DNA from: Mastigocoleus testarum BC008
GTDB lineage: Bacteria > Cyanobacteriota > Cyanobacteriia > Cyanobacteriales > Nostocaceae
Reading direction: 5' to 3'
Length of the DNA stretch: 64,000 bases
Assembly: GCF_001456025.1 (NCBI RefSeq)
Contig: NZ_LMTZ01000141.1
Location: 1 to 64,000, forward strand
A model generated the notes under the pieces. That model did not search any database and was not told the origin of the DNA. It saw only the letters and a list, made by a program, of their open reading frames with translations. Below are positions 36,162 to 45,249 of the stretch, piece after piece (within the stretch, counting starts at the first letter, position 1; each line of letters begins with the position of its first letter). A program made the translations under genes and the position numbers.

Positions 36162-36908
36162 TCACTGTCCTTTGCTATAGGCGATCCGCAAACTTTGGAA
36201 CAGCATTGCGAAGGATGCGATCGCCATTAATCCTCCCCAGAACCAATAAGGTAACAACAAATTATTTTGAATTTGTGCTGTATCGGAAAGTCCCAAATTC
36301 CCAGCGGAATAGCTAAATAAATAGTCAAGTTGGTGAAATGTACTAATACAAGCCTGGACTCCCAAAAATTGAATTGCAAAGCCTTGTAACCAACGAGGTG
36401 CTTTCAAACCAACCAATAAAGTAATTAAACCCAAAACGGGTATTGCGATCAAACCAAAAGGCGATCTTACCCATAAAAGACTTGAAATTATGAGAAATCC
36501 ACCTAAAATTTTTAAACTTAAAGAAGCTGCTTTAAAACTACGGGAAGCCAAAATCAGAGCAGAACCAGCAATTGGTGGTCCCATAGGTCCTGCTGCTGCA
36601 ACTAGTGATGGACCAATCGGTGCTAACGATCTAGCTAAACTGTAAGTTGCTACACCCGAACCATTAGAAAAAATTTGTAGCTGCTGAAAATTTCCCCCTA
36701 ATAATAATGCCATCAAACCATGACCCATTTCATGGAACCAGGTTGCCAAAATTGAAAATGGGTATAAAATGTAGTCTCCTGCAGGTATTTGCCACAAAAT
36801 AATAGTCACAAACGCTGCTGCAATCAGCCAAGTAAATCCCATGCGACTTACAATACTGGGAGCTTGACTAGAATATAAATATTCTAAATATTTTTTTGAT
36901 TCCTTCAT
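36162..36908 (-). CDS. M50-type membrane metallopeptidase (M50B-like)
   Basis: 248 aa, strongly hydrophobic with about six membrane segments. The zinc motif HEMGH (residues 59-63) sits at the start of a membrane helix, as in site-2-protease-like M50 enzymes. These cut membrane-bound substrates within the bilayer. The usual second metal-site motif of classical S2P (NxxPxxxLDG) is not obvious, so it fits the M50B-like/DUF-type group and activity is uncertain. The start is ATG 36908. The gene stands alone, convergent with the GIY-YIG gene. Confidence 0.8.
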   Translation of the reverse strand: MKESKKYLEYLYSSQAPSIVSRMGFTWLIAAAFVTIILWQIPAGDYILYPFSILATWFHEMGHGLMALLLGGNFQQLQIFSNGSGVATYSLARSLAPIGPSLVAAAGPMGPPIAGSALILASRSFKAASLSLKILGGFLIISSLLWVRSPFGLIAIPVLGLITLLVGLKAPRWLQGFAIQFLGVQACISTFHQLDYLFSYSAGNLGLSDTAQIQNNLLLPYWFWGGLMAIASFAMLFQSLRIAYSKGQ

Positions 36909-37218
36909 GGGTTGGTAACCTTTAATTTTTAACCCAATTAATAATAGTGAACTTTTTTCTATCCTAACTTTTGTTTTTTTGTGTGTCGGAATTGATTAAT
37001 AAGGTTATTTTGTTATTTTGTTGTTTATGATACTAAATCTACATTTTTCCCGAGTAAATTATCACTTTTAATTCCTGATTGTTAATTTCCAATTCCTGAC
37101 CCCTGACTCCTGACTCCTGACTTCTGACTTACCAATAACAAATCCCCTCAACATCTGGAGAAAATATATATTTCTCAACCAGAGTTGTTTTGGGGACAAG
37201 AATTAAAAATACAATTTG
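36909..37218. other. Intergenic region with CCTGACT heptamers
   Basis: About 310 bp. It contains a short run of CCTGACTCCTGACT-type heptamers (about 37095-37130) and otherwise AT-rich sequence, with the promoter of the M50-like gene at its left end. No gene was seen. Confidence 0.45.
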
Positions 37219-38205
37219 CTAGGAAATTTGGAACAAGAAAGTTACTAAATCTCCTTTACCCAAGCTTACGCGATCGCCAGGTCTGAGACGGTGCCGATTT
37301 CCTGGTAACAAGGGTAAGTTATTGATGTAAGTTCCATTGGAACTACCCACATCTTCTATATAGTAGGCATCTCCTTCAACGCGAATATCTGAATGAATTC
37401 GCGAAACAATCTCAGAATTAGGAAAACCTGATACATCAATATCCGGAGGAATACGGTCGTTAGGCTTACCAATATGAATTACAGAAAGATTTTGTGGTAG
37501 TTCGATTTCCCGATCGCTTTGCAAGTGAACTAATCTTCCACACACCTGTTGCAGTTGTGTCCTTGCTGCTGGTGCGGGTGATGGAGGTGCTGGGGATGAT
37601 AGTGGTGCTTGAATTGGATCTGGAGATGGTGCTTCTACCTGAAAATCTGGTACTTCTGGACTAATTACTGGCGGAGGAACACTACCTTCTGGAATTTGTG
37701 GAAATGAATCGTCAGGAACCTCAGAACTATAACTTTCTGCTTCTGCTTCGGGAGGTTCTGGCTTTGGAGGTTCTGGTGGTGAGATTTCCTCTTGTTCCAG
37801 AAACATCGGGTCCAATAAAGACTCTGCAGCTTCTTCAGGATTAACTGGAAAAGGTTCTGGATTTGAGTTAGGAGCTGCAACTGCAGTGGGCGGTAAAGGT
37901 GAAGGATCTGGAAATTGGGGATCGCTAGATGTGGTTACCACCATTGGCTCTGATGATGGAATTGGATCGGGAGATACCAAAGGCGGTACTTCTAAAGGAG
38001 GAATATCGGGAGCAATTGTGGGTGCAGCATTAGCGCTAGCAGCCGAACGAAGGTTATAACCACATTGACCACAGAAGGAAGCATCAGCCTGAACTGTTGC
38101 TCCACAGTTAGGACAACTTGTTGTCATTGGTAAAGGAGTATAACAAGCTTCGCATTGCACTGCACCATCTGGGTTGGGATGGCTGCAATTTGGACAGACA
38201 ATCAT
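37219..38205 (-). CDS. Zinc-ribbon / FHA-domain protein
   Basis: 328 aa. The N-terminus carries two zinc ribbons: CPNCSHPNPDGAVQCEAC (4-21) and CPNCGATVQADASFCGQCG (31-49). A 170-residue low-complexity region rich in Pro, Glu and Ser follows (about 60-225). The C-terminal FHA domain (about 235-325) has HIGK, SRIHSDI, EDVGSSNGTYIN and LRPGDRVSLG, the standard phosphothreonine-binding residues. FHA domains read Ser/Thr kinase outputs, so this protein could sit downstream of a kinase such as the one at 33413, although there is no operon link. The protein looks cytosolic. Confidence 0.9.
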   Translation of the reverse strand: MIVCPNCSHPNPDGAVQCEACYTPLPMTTSCPNCGATVQADASFCGQCGYNLRSAASANAAPTIAPDIPPLEVPPLVSPDPIPSSEPMVVTTSSDPQFPDPSPLPPTAVAAPNSNPEPFPVNPEEAAESLLDPMFLEQEEISPPEPPKPEPPEAEAESYSSEVPDDSFPQIPEGSVPPPVISPEVPDFQVEAPSPDPIQAPLSSPAPPSPAPAARTQLQQVCGRLVHLQSDREIELPQNLSVIHIGKPNDRIPPDIDVSGFPNSEIVSRIHSDIRVEGDAYYIEDVGSSNGTYINNLPLLPGNRHRLRPGDRVSLGKGDLVTFLFQIS

Positions 38206-38413
38206 GGAATTAAGCCCTTATTCATCATCTTAATCTTAAAGTTGTGCAAGCACAGTATTGAGCAATTTTAGCTTTCGATACTCATAACTCCAAACATAAC
38301 AATTAGGGTCATGCTATGCTCGCAAAACTATGGGCTAATACACCCTGCAGGAAACGCTAGCATGACTCATATTCACAAAATAAACTTTACGCTTAAATTG
38401 CGCGGATCAAACC

Positions 38414-39154
38414 CTATTTTTGGTGGGCGACTTCACTGCCTGCTGCTTGATCGAATAACCACCAAAGTTCGCCTTGGGGTTGGATTAAGCGAGACGGATA
38501 GGTGGACGAGTCAGCTTGGGGAGCGAAGACCTGTGCTAACGCCGGTTTTTTATTTTCACCAGCAACTAAAAAAATTACGCACCTGGCAGCATTAATAAAT
38601 GGGTATGTAAAGGTGAGGCGAGAATTTCCATCTTTATTACCTACTGTTACTAGGCGATCTTTTACTGCGAGTGCTTCTGTATGGGGAAATAAAGAAGCTG
38701 TGTGAGCATCGTCGCCCATCCCTAACAAATTAACATCTAAAGCTGGAAACTCTCCAGGAGATACTTGGAAAAATTTTTGTAAGTGTTCCTCATATTTTAC
38801 AGCTGCTTGACTTGGTTGTGCTGCATCGGTAGGCATTGGATGAATATTACTTTCGCTTATTTCCACTTTGTCTAGCCACGCACGGCGAGCCATCAATTGA
38901 TTGCTATCTTGATGTTCTGGGGAAACATATCTCTCATCTCCCCAAAACACATGAATTTTATCCCATGGTAGTTTTTGATTTGCGATCGCTTCGTACAACG
39001 GCTTGGGTGTACTACCACCAGACAGGGCGATGGTGAATTGACCTCTTTGTTGAATAGCTGGCTCTATCTTAGACAAAATTAGTTCCAGGGCTCTGTTTAC
39101 TAATGCTGGTTTGTCTGATAAAACTTCGATCTTTTTGTTCATCGCTATTGTCAT
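38414..39154 (-). CDS. pgl: 6-Phosphogluconolactonase
   Basis: 246 aa, the length of bacterial Pgl/DevB proteins. It hydrolyses 6-phosphogluconolactone to 6-phosphogluconate in the oxidative pentose phosphate pathway. The visible signatures are FTIALSGGSTPKPLYEAI (phosphate-binding), DKIHVFWGDERYV, NLLGMGDDAHTASLFP with the catalytic region, and the C-terminal LVAGENKK...LA. The protein should be cytosolic. The start could be ATG 39154 or 39142 (MNKKIEV). It shares a pathway with gntK (32757) but is not in the same operon. Confidence 0.92.
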   Translation of the reverse strand: MTIAMNKKIEVLSDKPALVNRALELILSKIEPAIQQRGQFTIALSGGSTPKPLYEAIANQKLPWDKIHVFWGDERYVSPEHQDSNQLMARRAWLDKVEISESNIHPMPTDAAQPSQAAVKYEEHLQKFFQVSPGEFPALDVNLLGMGDDAHTASLFPHTEALAVKDRLVTVGNKDGNSRLTFTYPFINAARCVIFLVAGENKKPALAQVFAPQADSSTYPSRLIQPQGELWWLFDQAAGSEVAHQK

Positions 39155-39274
39155 TATATTGCCGACTTCTCTTCTGGCAATACGATAGCGAAATTATTAT
39201 GGTATGTGCTTTACTTTTTGAAACTTTTAAGGAAAGTGGGGGATTGGCGACTGGTGTTAGCGGAAGCGTGGCGT

Positions 39275-39325
39275 TACCCATAAGCACTGCGTGCCGCCGC
39301 CGCAAGCGGCATATGGGGATAAGGA
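39275..39325. repeat. Dispersed palindromic repeat TGCCGC...GCGGCATATG
   Basis: The sequence CACTGCGTGCCGCC then GCCGCAAGCGGCATATGG includes a TGCCGC/GCGGCA hairpin. Close copies are at about 49410-49445 and 56768-56806. It lies in the gap between pgl and the ene-reductase gene and has no coding capacity. Confidence 0.7.
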
Positions 39326-39370
39326 GTTCTAGTCGGTAAGGGTATGGCGTAAGCCATAAAATAATAACTG

Positions 39371-40492
39371 TTAACTGACAACTGATAACACTGGATAATC
39401 TGTATAACCTTTAGTACCTGGACTATAGAATGTAGAAGGATCGGGCTGGTTTAGCGGCGCACTGCGGCGAAAGCGTTCCACTAGGTCTGGATTTGCAATG
39501 AAAGGAACGCCGTAGGCGACTAAGTCTGTTTTACTATTGTCAATCGCTTCAGCACCCATGAGAGCATCATAACCACCGTTAATCATAAATGTACCCTTAA
39601 ATGCTCGTCGCATATGAGGAGCTACGCGTTCTCCAATATCATTTGCTAACACGTGACCTGGTAATGCTTCCAGAACGTGAAGATAAGCTAAATTGAATTG
39701 GTTGAGCACTTCGGTCGCATAAGTGAATAGGGCAATAGGGTCGCGATCGCTTATATCATTAAAGGCGTTTGTTGGCGATAATCTAATACCTACTCTGTCC
39801 GAACTCCAAGCATCCACTACGGCTTCTGTTACTTCCAACATAAATCGAGCACGATTTTCAATACTCCCACCATAAGCATCTGTTCTCTGATTAGTAGAGT
39901 CTCGTAAAAATTGATCTATTAAGTAACCATTAGCTGCGTGAATCTCTACACCATCAAACCCAGCTTCTTGGGCTCTTTTTGTTGCATCAACATATTGCTG
40001 TACAACTGAGGGTATTTCTTCGGTTTTCAGAGGACGAGGAGTTACATAAGGTTTTTTACCTCCAGGAACATGGACTTCACCCGCAGGCTTTACTGCTGAG
40101 GCTGAAACTGGTATTGCACCATCAGGTTGAAAATCTGGATGTGAAGCTCTACCAGTGTGCCATAGTTGCAAGAAAATTTTTCCACCTTGCTTGTGAACTC
40201 CATCAGTAATTTTTTGCCAGCCTTTCACTTGCTCCGCGGTATGAATTCCTGGTGTATCAATCCAACCTATACCTTGTTCCGATATTTGTGCTGCTTCCGT
40301 AATAATCAAACCTGCGTCTACACGTTGAGTATAATACTCTAACATCAAGTCATTGGGGACTCTCTCAACACCAGTTCTACCTCGCGTTAGAGGTGCCATC
40401 ACAATTCGATTTTGCAAACGGATTGCACCTAGTTCCCAGGGCTGGAACAACGAGGCAACTTTATTATCTACTACTGGTACAACTGATGACAT
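39371..40492 (-). CDS. Old-yellow-enzyme family alkene reductase (NemA-like)
   Basis: 373 aa, an FMN-dependent TIM-barrel ene-reductase using NAD(P)H to reduce activated C=C bonds or nitroesters. Family signatures are LQNRIVMAPLTRGR, the active-site HAANGYLIDQFLRD with the HxxN pair, NQRTDAYGGSIENRARF, FLQLWHTGRASHP and, near the end, FMINGGYD and VAYGVPFIANPDLVERF. The protein is cytosolic. It lies downstream of the MerR and carboxymuconolactone-decarboxylase-family genes on the same strand, after a gap of 142 bp that holds an inverted repeat. Together they suggest a response to reactive electrophiles or aldehydes. Confidence 0.93.
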   Translation of the reverse strand: MSSVVPVVDNKVASLFQPWELGAIRLQNRIVMAPLTRGRTGVERVPNDLMLEYYTQRVDAGLIITEAAQISEQGIGWIDTPGIHTAEQVKGWQKITDGVHKQGGKIFLQLWHTGRASHPDFQPDGAIPVSASAVKPAGEVHVPGGKKPYVTPRPLKTEEIPSVVQQYVDATKRAQEAGFDGVEIHAANGYLIDQFLRDSTNQRTDAYGGSIENRARFMLEVTEAVVDAWSSDRVGIRLSPTNAFNDISDRDPIALFTYATEVLNQFNLAYLHVLEALPGHVLANDIGERVAPHMRRAFKGTFMINGGYDALMGAEAIDNSKTDLVAYGVPFIANPDLVERFRRSAPLNQPDPSTFYSPGTKGYTDYPVLSVVS

Positions 40493-40543
40493 AATGGATC
40501 TCCAATATATTTATGGCATTGATAAGAAGTTTGTTCTCAATAT

Positions 40544-40564
40544 TTATTCGATAATACCGAATAA
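40544..40564 (-). promoter_or_regulatory. Inverted repeat upstream of the ene-reductase gene, possible operator
   Basis: TTATTCG (40544-40550) and CGAATAA (40558-40564) are perfect 7-bp arms around a 7-bp centre. The site is 51 bp upstream of the ene-reductase start codon, a normal place for an operator. It does not resemble the MerR operator at 41441, so a different regulator would be involved. This is an inference from symmetry and position. Confidence 0.35.
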
Positions 40565-40634
40565 AAGAAATATATCGCAATTAGGATCCATATGCAACAA
40601 GCGTTGATGTAGTTAGAATTTCATTACCGCATAA

Positions 40635-41057
40635 TTAAGCAGAGGTAATATTATTTCTATCTCTTTCGAAAAAAGCATCTTTGGCGACAAACATTGCGTT
40701 TAATGCTGCGGGGAAACCTGCATAAATAGCCATTTGGATAATTACTTCAATAATTTCTTCGCGACTACAACCGACATTTAATGCAGCGTTAATATGAACT
40801 TTGAGTTGGGGTTGAGCATTACCCAGTGCTGTTAATGCTGCAATTGTCGCAATTTCTCTCTTCTGTAAATCCAATCCCGATCGCGAGTAAACATCTCCAA
40901 ATCCAAATTCAATTATGTAGCGTCCCAAATCGGGTGCGATGTTTTTCAGACTTTTGATAACACTTTCTCCTGCATCACCATCAATTTCTAACAGTTTTTC
41001 CCAACCGCGCTCATAACGGCTCTTTTCCGCTTTCTTCAGATGATCCTGTGTCGTCAT
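40635..41057 (-). CDS. Carboxymuconolactone decarboxylase family protein
   Basis: 140 aa. The CMD core (about 35-125) includes LDLQKREIATIAALTALGNAQPQLKVHINAAL, here split by eye, and GCSREEIIEVIIQMAIYAGFPAALNAM. These match gamma-carboxymuconolactone-decarboxylase-like proteins. The CxxC pair of AhpD-type peroxidase relatives is not present, so an AhpD-like thiol role is unlikely. The start codon lies inside the end of the MerR gene (47-bp overlap in another frame), which implies translational coupling. In Bacillus subtilis a CMD-family gene (yraC) belongs to the regulon of a MerR-type aldehyde sensor, which supports an electrophile-stress role here. Confidence 0.88.
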   Translation of the reverse strand: MTTQDHLKKAEKSRYERGWEKLLEIDGDAGESVIKSLKNIAPDLGRYIIEFGFGDVYSRSGLDLQKREIATIAALTALGNAQPQLKVHINAALNVGCSREEIIEVIIQMAIYAGFPAALNAMFVAKDAFFERDRNNITSA

Positions 41058-41424
41058 AATCCAACTCCATTTTTTTGTAGAGTTTAATCTTGTCTTGAAT
41101 GAGTGCTAAATTTTGATTGAGCCGATTCAACTGTTCTTGCACCTCTTGCTGATGAACTTCCAGCAAAAATCTTCGCTCAGGAATTGTACTATCTCCCTGT
41201 CGTCTAAGTTTAGCAAATTGCTGCATTTTAACAATCGACATACCTGTAGCTCTGAGCTTGGTAAGAAAATTTATCCAGGCGATATCCTGCTTAGAATAAC
41301 GACGGTGACCGCTTGGAGCGCGGCTTATCCGATCTAGCAACCCAATTTGCTCGTAATAGCGCAAGGTATAGGTACTCAGTTGAGTTAGGGCTGCAACTTG
41401 TTGAATGGTCAATTCTGCATCCAT
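41011..41424 (-). CDS. MerR-family transcriptional regulator
   Basis: 137 aa. The N-terminal winged HTH (about 5-75) reads LTIQQVAALTQLSTYTLRYYEQIGLLDRI and RRYSKQDIAWINFL, typical of MerR. A long dimerisation helix follows (about 85-120). The closest known style is the NmlR/AdhR group that senses aldehydes, but the protein has no cysteine at all, so the conserved Cys sensing of AdhR cannot apply. The operator-like palindrome at 41441-41458 lies just upstream. The 3' end overlaps the CMD-family gene by 47 bp. It probably controls itself, the CMD gene and perhaps the ene-reductase gene. Confidence 0.92.
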   Translation of the reverse strand: MDAELTIQQVAALTQLSTYTLRYYEQIGLLDRISRAPSGHRRYSKQDIAWINFLTKLRATGMSIVKMQQFAKLRRQGDSTIPERRFLLEVHQQEVQEQLNRLNQNLALIQDKIKLYKKMELDYDDTGSSEESGKEPL

Positions 41425-41440
41425 AAAACTTAGTTTGCAA

Positions 41441-41462
41441 CTTAGAGTACACTCTAAGTCAA
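41441..41462 (-). promoter_or_regulatory. MerR operator within a long-spacer promoter
   Basis: CTTAGAGTACACTCTAAG (41441-41458) has perfect 8-bp arms, CTTAGAGT/ACTCTAAG. On the minus strand TTGACT (41457-41462) forms a -35-like box, and the palindrome fills the spacer. A weak -10-like CAAACT lies about 19 bp on. A 19-20 bp spacer with the operator inside is the hallmark of MerR-activated promoters. NmlR/AdhR sites have a similar CTTAGAGT-type arm, from memory. Confidence 0.7.
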
Positions 41463-41532
41463 GGGTAAAAAAATAGAGATGAAGTAAATTAATAAATTAT
41501 ACTAAGTCCGGGTTAATTACCCCTTTTAGAAT

Positions 41533-41812
41533 CAGAGAGAGAAGTGTGGGGGAGTGGAAAGTGTGGGGGGAAATCCCAAAAAATATAAAGGGATTTTAAA
41601 AATCGGATTTGGTATTATTATCTCGAACGCATATTATCTCGATCGCAATAGGAAGATTCATCAGTGTATTGAAATGCAAAAAGAGCAACAGCCGTTTTGG
41701 TAATCACCAATTAGCCATTACCCATTACCCATTACCCATTACCAATTACCCATTACCCATTACCCATTACCAATTACCAATTACCAATTCCAATTACTAA
41801 TTCCAATTAAAA
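41533..41812. repeat. Decamer-like words and CCATTAC heptamer array
   Basis: A short run of AGTGTGGGGGAGTGGAAAGTGTGGGG (about 41533-41568, split here only as description) resembles the decamer arrays. From 41705 to 41812, CCATTAC and CAATTAC heptamers run up to the stop codon of the RNase PH gene. No gene lies in this 390-bp gap. Confidence 0.75.
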
Positions 41813-41814
41813 AA

Positions 41815-42555
41815 CTAAACTTGATAAATGTTATTCCAATCAGGGATAGCATCTTGCTGAGCAATTAATAATTGCTGAATACCTTTTTCTGCAAAGTCCA
41901 AAAGTCCACCTAATTGTTTGCGACTAAAAGACCCTTCTTCAGCAGTTCCCTGAACTTCAATAATTCCCAAATTTTGGTTCATGACTACGTTAAAATCAAC
42001 GCTAGCAGCCACATCTTCCTCATAATTGAGATCTAAAAAAGGTTCTCCCTCCAACAAACCTACAGATATTGCTGCGACCTGTCCGACAAGTGGAGATTTT
42101 TCTAAAATTCCTTGTTTTAGCAAATAAGAAATTGCATCTGCTAATGCTACAAAACCACCTGTAATTGCTGTGGTTCTAGTTCCTGCATCAGCTTGCAATA
42201 CATCTGCATCAACTATTAAAGTTCGCTCTCCTAAAGCTTCTAAATTAATCGCCGCTCTTAAACTACGTCCAATCAAACGTTGAATTTCTTGTGTCCGTCC
42301 AGATAGCTTTAAAAATTCCCTTGCTTGTCTTTGTGAAGTTGCAGAAGGTAGCATGCGATACTCTGCTGTCAACCAACCTTTCCCTGTATTTGCAAGAAAC
42401 TTGGGAACTCCTTCATTAACGCTGACAGTACAAAGGACTTTAGTATCACCACATTTTGCTAGCACAGAACCGGGAGCAAAACGAGTAAAACCTTTTTCAA
42501 AATTAACTGGACGAAGTTGATAGGGTTGCCGATTGTCCGGACGCTGCCAAACCAT
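41815..42555 (-). CDS. rph: Ribonuclease PH
   Basis: 246 aa. RNase PH is a phosphorolytic 3'-5' exoribonuclease that trims the 3' ends of tRNA precursors, releasing nucleoside diphosphates. It starts MVWQRPDNRQPYQLRP, with the family RPVNF and FEKGFTRFAPGSVLAKCGDTKVLCT segments. The phosphate/metal site region follows in GRTQEIQRLIGRSLRA, with DADVLQADAGTRTTAITGG, and the usual EVQGTAEEGSFSR ending. The length is as expected. It is probably monocistronic. The gene downstream on the minus strand is beyond an STRR and a MerR promoter. Confidence 0.96.
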   Translation of the reverse strand: MVWQRPDNRQPYQLRPVNFEKGFTRFAPGSVLAKCGDTKVLCTVSVNEGVPKFLANTGKGWLTAEYRMLPSATSQRQAREFLKLSGRTQEIQRLIGRSLRAAINLEALGERTLIVDADVLQADAGTRTTAITGGFVALADAISYLLKQGILEKSPLVGQVAAISVGLLEGEPFLDLNYEEDVAASVDFNVVMNQNLGIIEVQGTAEEGSFSRKQLGGLLDFAEKGIQQLLIAQQDAIPDWNNIYQV

Positions 42556-42678
42556 TTGAGATGCCTCAAAAACTTAATACAAGGTACAACGAAAAGACAA
42601 TCTTTTCACAAAAATCTCTGTAAACTATTCAAGCATTTTTGTTACAAGGTTTATTACTATACATCGCTTTTAACTAAA

Positions 42679-44007
42679 TTAAGTTATATCCCTAGGGAAG
42701 CAAACAGAAAATTTTGTTTGGCGATCTTGACTTTCTACATTAATTTCGCCACCTAAAAGTTCTACCATTTTTTTGACAAGTGTTAACCCTAAACCTGTTC
42801 CACCATAACGCCAGGGGTCATTTTTGGGAACTCGGTAAAATTTATCAAAAATATGTTCTATCTCTGAGGGGGGTATTTCTACACCACTATTAAAAACGCT
42901 AATCTCTAATTTTGAAAAATTTGACTTAGCAATAATAATTATTCTTTCTCCATTTGGCGTATACTTGCAAGCATTGCTTAGTAATTCATGTAAAATCCGC
43001 TTCAACATAGAAACGTCAGATTTTAACAAAGGTAATTTATCTTCTATGTCAATTATTAATTCTTGTTGTTGATTTTTACTTACCGGAAAAAATGGTTCCA
43101 CAATTTCCGGAATCAAAATATTTAAATCGATAAATTCAGAAGTCAAACTTTCAGCTTCTGCATCTATATGACACACTGTGAGTAAGTCATCAATTAACTT
43201 ATTGTACCTTTGGGAAGCGTGATGAAATATATCTATAACTTTTGCTAGTTTAGGTGATTTTTTGATATTAGTTTCTGCTTCGAATAACTTATCTAAAGTT
43301 TGGATAGAAAGTTGAATGCTACTCATAGGTGTTCGTAACTCATGGGAAACACTTTTGAGAAAATCATCTTTAAGACGATTCAGTTTTGCTAATTCCTCAA
43401 CTTGTATTTGTGAAGCTTTATAAAGTCGTGCTTGGCGAATAGCGATCGCACACTGGGAAGCGATTTGTTGTACCAAACGCACTTCAACATCTTTAAATAT
43501 TTCTTCTCTAGGTCTGAGCAACCATAGATTACCTAAAATACCCTCCACTCCGTGATTTTCAAAAATAGGGCAAGCTAAGCAAGCTGATTGAATTACTTTA
43601 TGATTTAAATCTGGAATATTTTCAACAAATTGTAAAGATTTTTTTTGTAATAATTGTTGATAAACTTCAGGAAAGTCTGCAATCCTTATACTGATTCCCT
43701 GGGATTTAGATACTATATTACTGCATTCATAAGCAACAATCGCAGTTGTATGATATTGATCGTAAAGCTCAATATGACAACTCTCAATATGAAGTACTCT
43801 GGCTAATTCTTCAGTCGCTGTTTGTAAAATCTGACTTTCATCTAAACTATCACGAATTTTTTCAGTAATCCGTCTGATTGATGCCTCAAAATTGAGTGCT
43901 TGTTGTAATGGACAAGTTTTTTCCTGGATTTGAGATGTAACTTGTTCGCGAACCTGAAGTTTATCCTGGAGTTCGTTCCGATTTTTCACTGTAAGACATC
44001 GACGCAT
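42679..44007 (-). CDS. GAF-domain sensor histidine kinase
   Basis: 442 aa, soluble. The GAF domain spans about 40-195 and contains SACLACPIFENHGVEGILGNL, here a single segment seen in ligand- or bilin-type GAFs, but without a clear chromophore Cys in the canonical place. The dimerisation domain has His222 in SHELRTPMSSIQ. The ATPase domain has LLSNACKYTPNG (N box), FNSGVEIPP in place of the usual DxGxGI G1 box, and GTGLGLTLVKKM (G2). The G1 change of Asp to Asn is unusual and could weaken ATP binding. No response regulator gene is next to it. Confidence 0.9.
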   Translation of the reverse strand: MRRCLTVKNRNELQDKLQVREQVTSQIQEKTCPLQQALNFEASIRRITEKIRDSLDESQILQTATEELARVLHIESCHIELYDQYHTTAIVAYECSNIVSKSQGISIRIADFPEVYQQLLQKKSLQFVENIPDLNHKVIQSACLACPIFENHGVEGILGNLWLLRPREEIFKDVEVRLVQQIASQCAIAIRQARLYKASQIQVEELAKLNRLKDDFLKSVSHELRTPMSSIQLSIQTLDKLFEAETNIKKSPKLAKVIDIFHHASQRYNKLIDDLLTVCHIDAEAESLTSEFIDLNILIPEIVEPFFPVSKNQQQELIIDIEDKLPLLKSDVSMLKRILHELLSNACKYTPNGERIIIIAKSNFSKLEISVFNSGVEIPPSEIEHIFDKFYRVPKNDPWRYGGTGLGLTLVKKMVELLGGEINVESQDRQTKFSVCFPRDIT

Positions 44008-45249
44008 TTTTTTGTAGTGTTAAGTTAGTTTGGGTACAGACTAAAAATGACTAATTTATAACTGTTTCTTTTTCATTCTCCTCCTCCCTAAGTAATTAAA
44101 TCCTCCCAGTTAAAATATTTTCACTTTATTCATATTTTCTGACAGTGCCGTGAGAAATACTACCTAAATATATTTAAGACATCTTTGAGACTTGATTCTA
44201 TTTATAGCGATTAAAAAGTTCTAATAACTTTCAAAACTTTTATTAACGCACCCAATGATCGTTAGTAAGAACAATGGATATTTACTTAATTGGAAGATTG
44301 TGTATAAAAATTAGTTTCTCTGTATTAAAACTTTAAAGCTTTTCCCATCGATAAAAACTTATAATTTTCTAAAATTCTGACTTTTGTCTACAATTGTCTT
44401 TCTCTTGTATCTCTAAGTGTATATATCGATTTACCCTTTTTATTCCAATATGTAAGTAGGTTACAATTAATGTCTTAAATCTTTATCCATTGCAATGATA
44501 GTAATTAATTTGTTGATTTATGAGTTAACAAATTAAATTGCGTTATAAATATTACTACACATCCAAGAGGATTTCTCAATAAAATTAGCTAAAATAATTC
44601 TTAAATTTATTTAACTCTTGAAGAAACAACGATTTTTAGCTGCGCTAAAAAGTAAAATGCCAAGAATGTAAGTGACTTGACAAGCTTACAATCCAATTAT
44701 AGATTAATTTCATAGCTATTTTTGTTACTAAACTCAACATTTTGTAGCTTAGTTTGAATATACTTAAATAAGTGAATTATATCTAAAATTATTTGATGTC
44801 ATTTATTGCTTGTTAATCTTTTGGTAACCTTGATGAATGTAAATACTCAGAATACTTACAAAAAAAATTAACTATATATTTTATATATCAATGTATTATT
44901 ACGTCTGAATATCTTTTGAATATTATATTTTTAAGTCAATATTTTAAGTCGATATTTTGCAGCTTATATTTTGATGTTTGGAAAAGCAGTTTATCTCTCA
45001 AACACACTTCAGCCAAACACACTTCAGCAAATAAATAAGTTAAGAAAAGTTTTAATTGAGATCAAAAATACTTCAAGGTCTTTCTTTTGGTAAGAATTGT
45101 GTACATTTATCTTTTGATATAGAAATCATCAACTACCGTATGTTCATAATTTGATTTTTTGATGCAATCATTATATAAAACTCATAAAATAAGCCTAAAT
45201 GCTTTATGGATCAATGCTTGAGGCATTATGAAAATAAAATCAAATAGAT
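44008..45249. other. 1.24-kb AT-rich region without recognisable genes
   Basis: The longest gene-free stretch in the window. It has many stops in all frames, no strong hairpin clusters, no tandem repeats and no tRNA-like arms that I can see. It lies between the 5' end of the kinase gene (42679-44007) and the 3' end of the adenylate-kinase-like gene, both on the minus strand. Its right part could be the downstream region of that gene. Its left part should hold the kinase promoter. An unrecognised small RNA cannot be excluded. Confidence 0.5.

Noticed and set aside
42679..44007. Phytochrome-like bilin-binding GAF in the kinase
   Set aside because: The GAF has Cys residues (SACLAC) but not in a recognisable chromophore-attachment context, so I call it only GAF.
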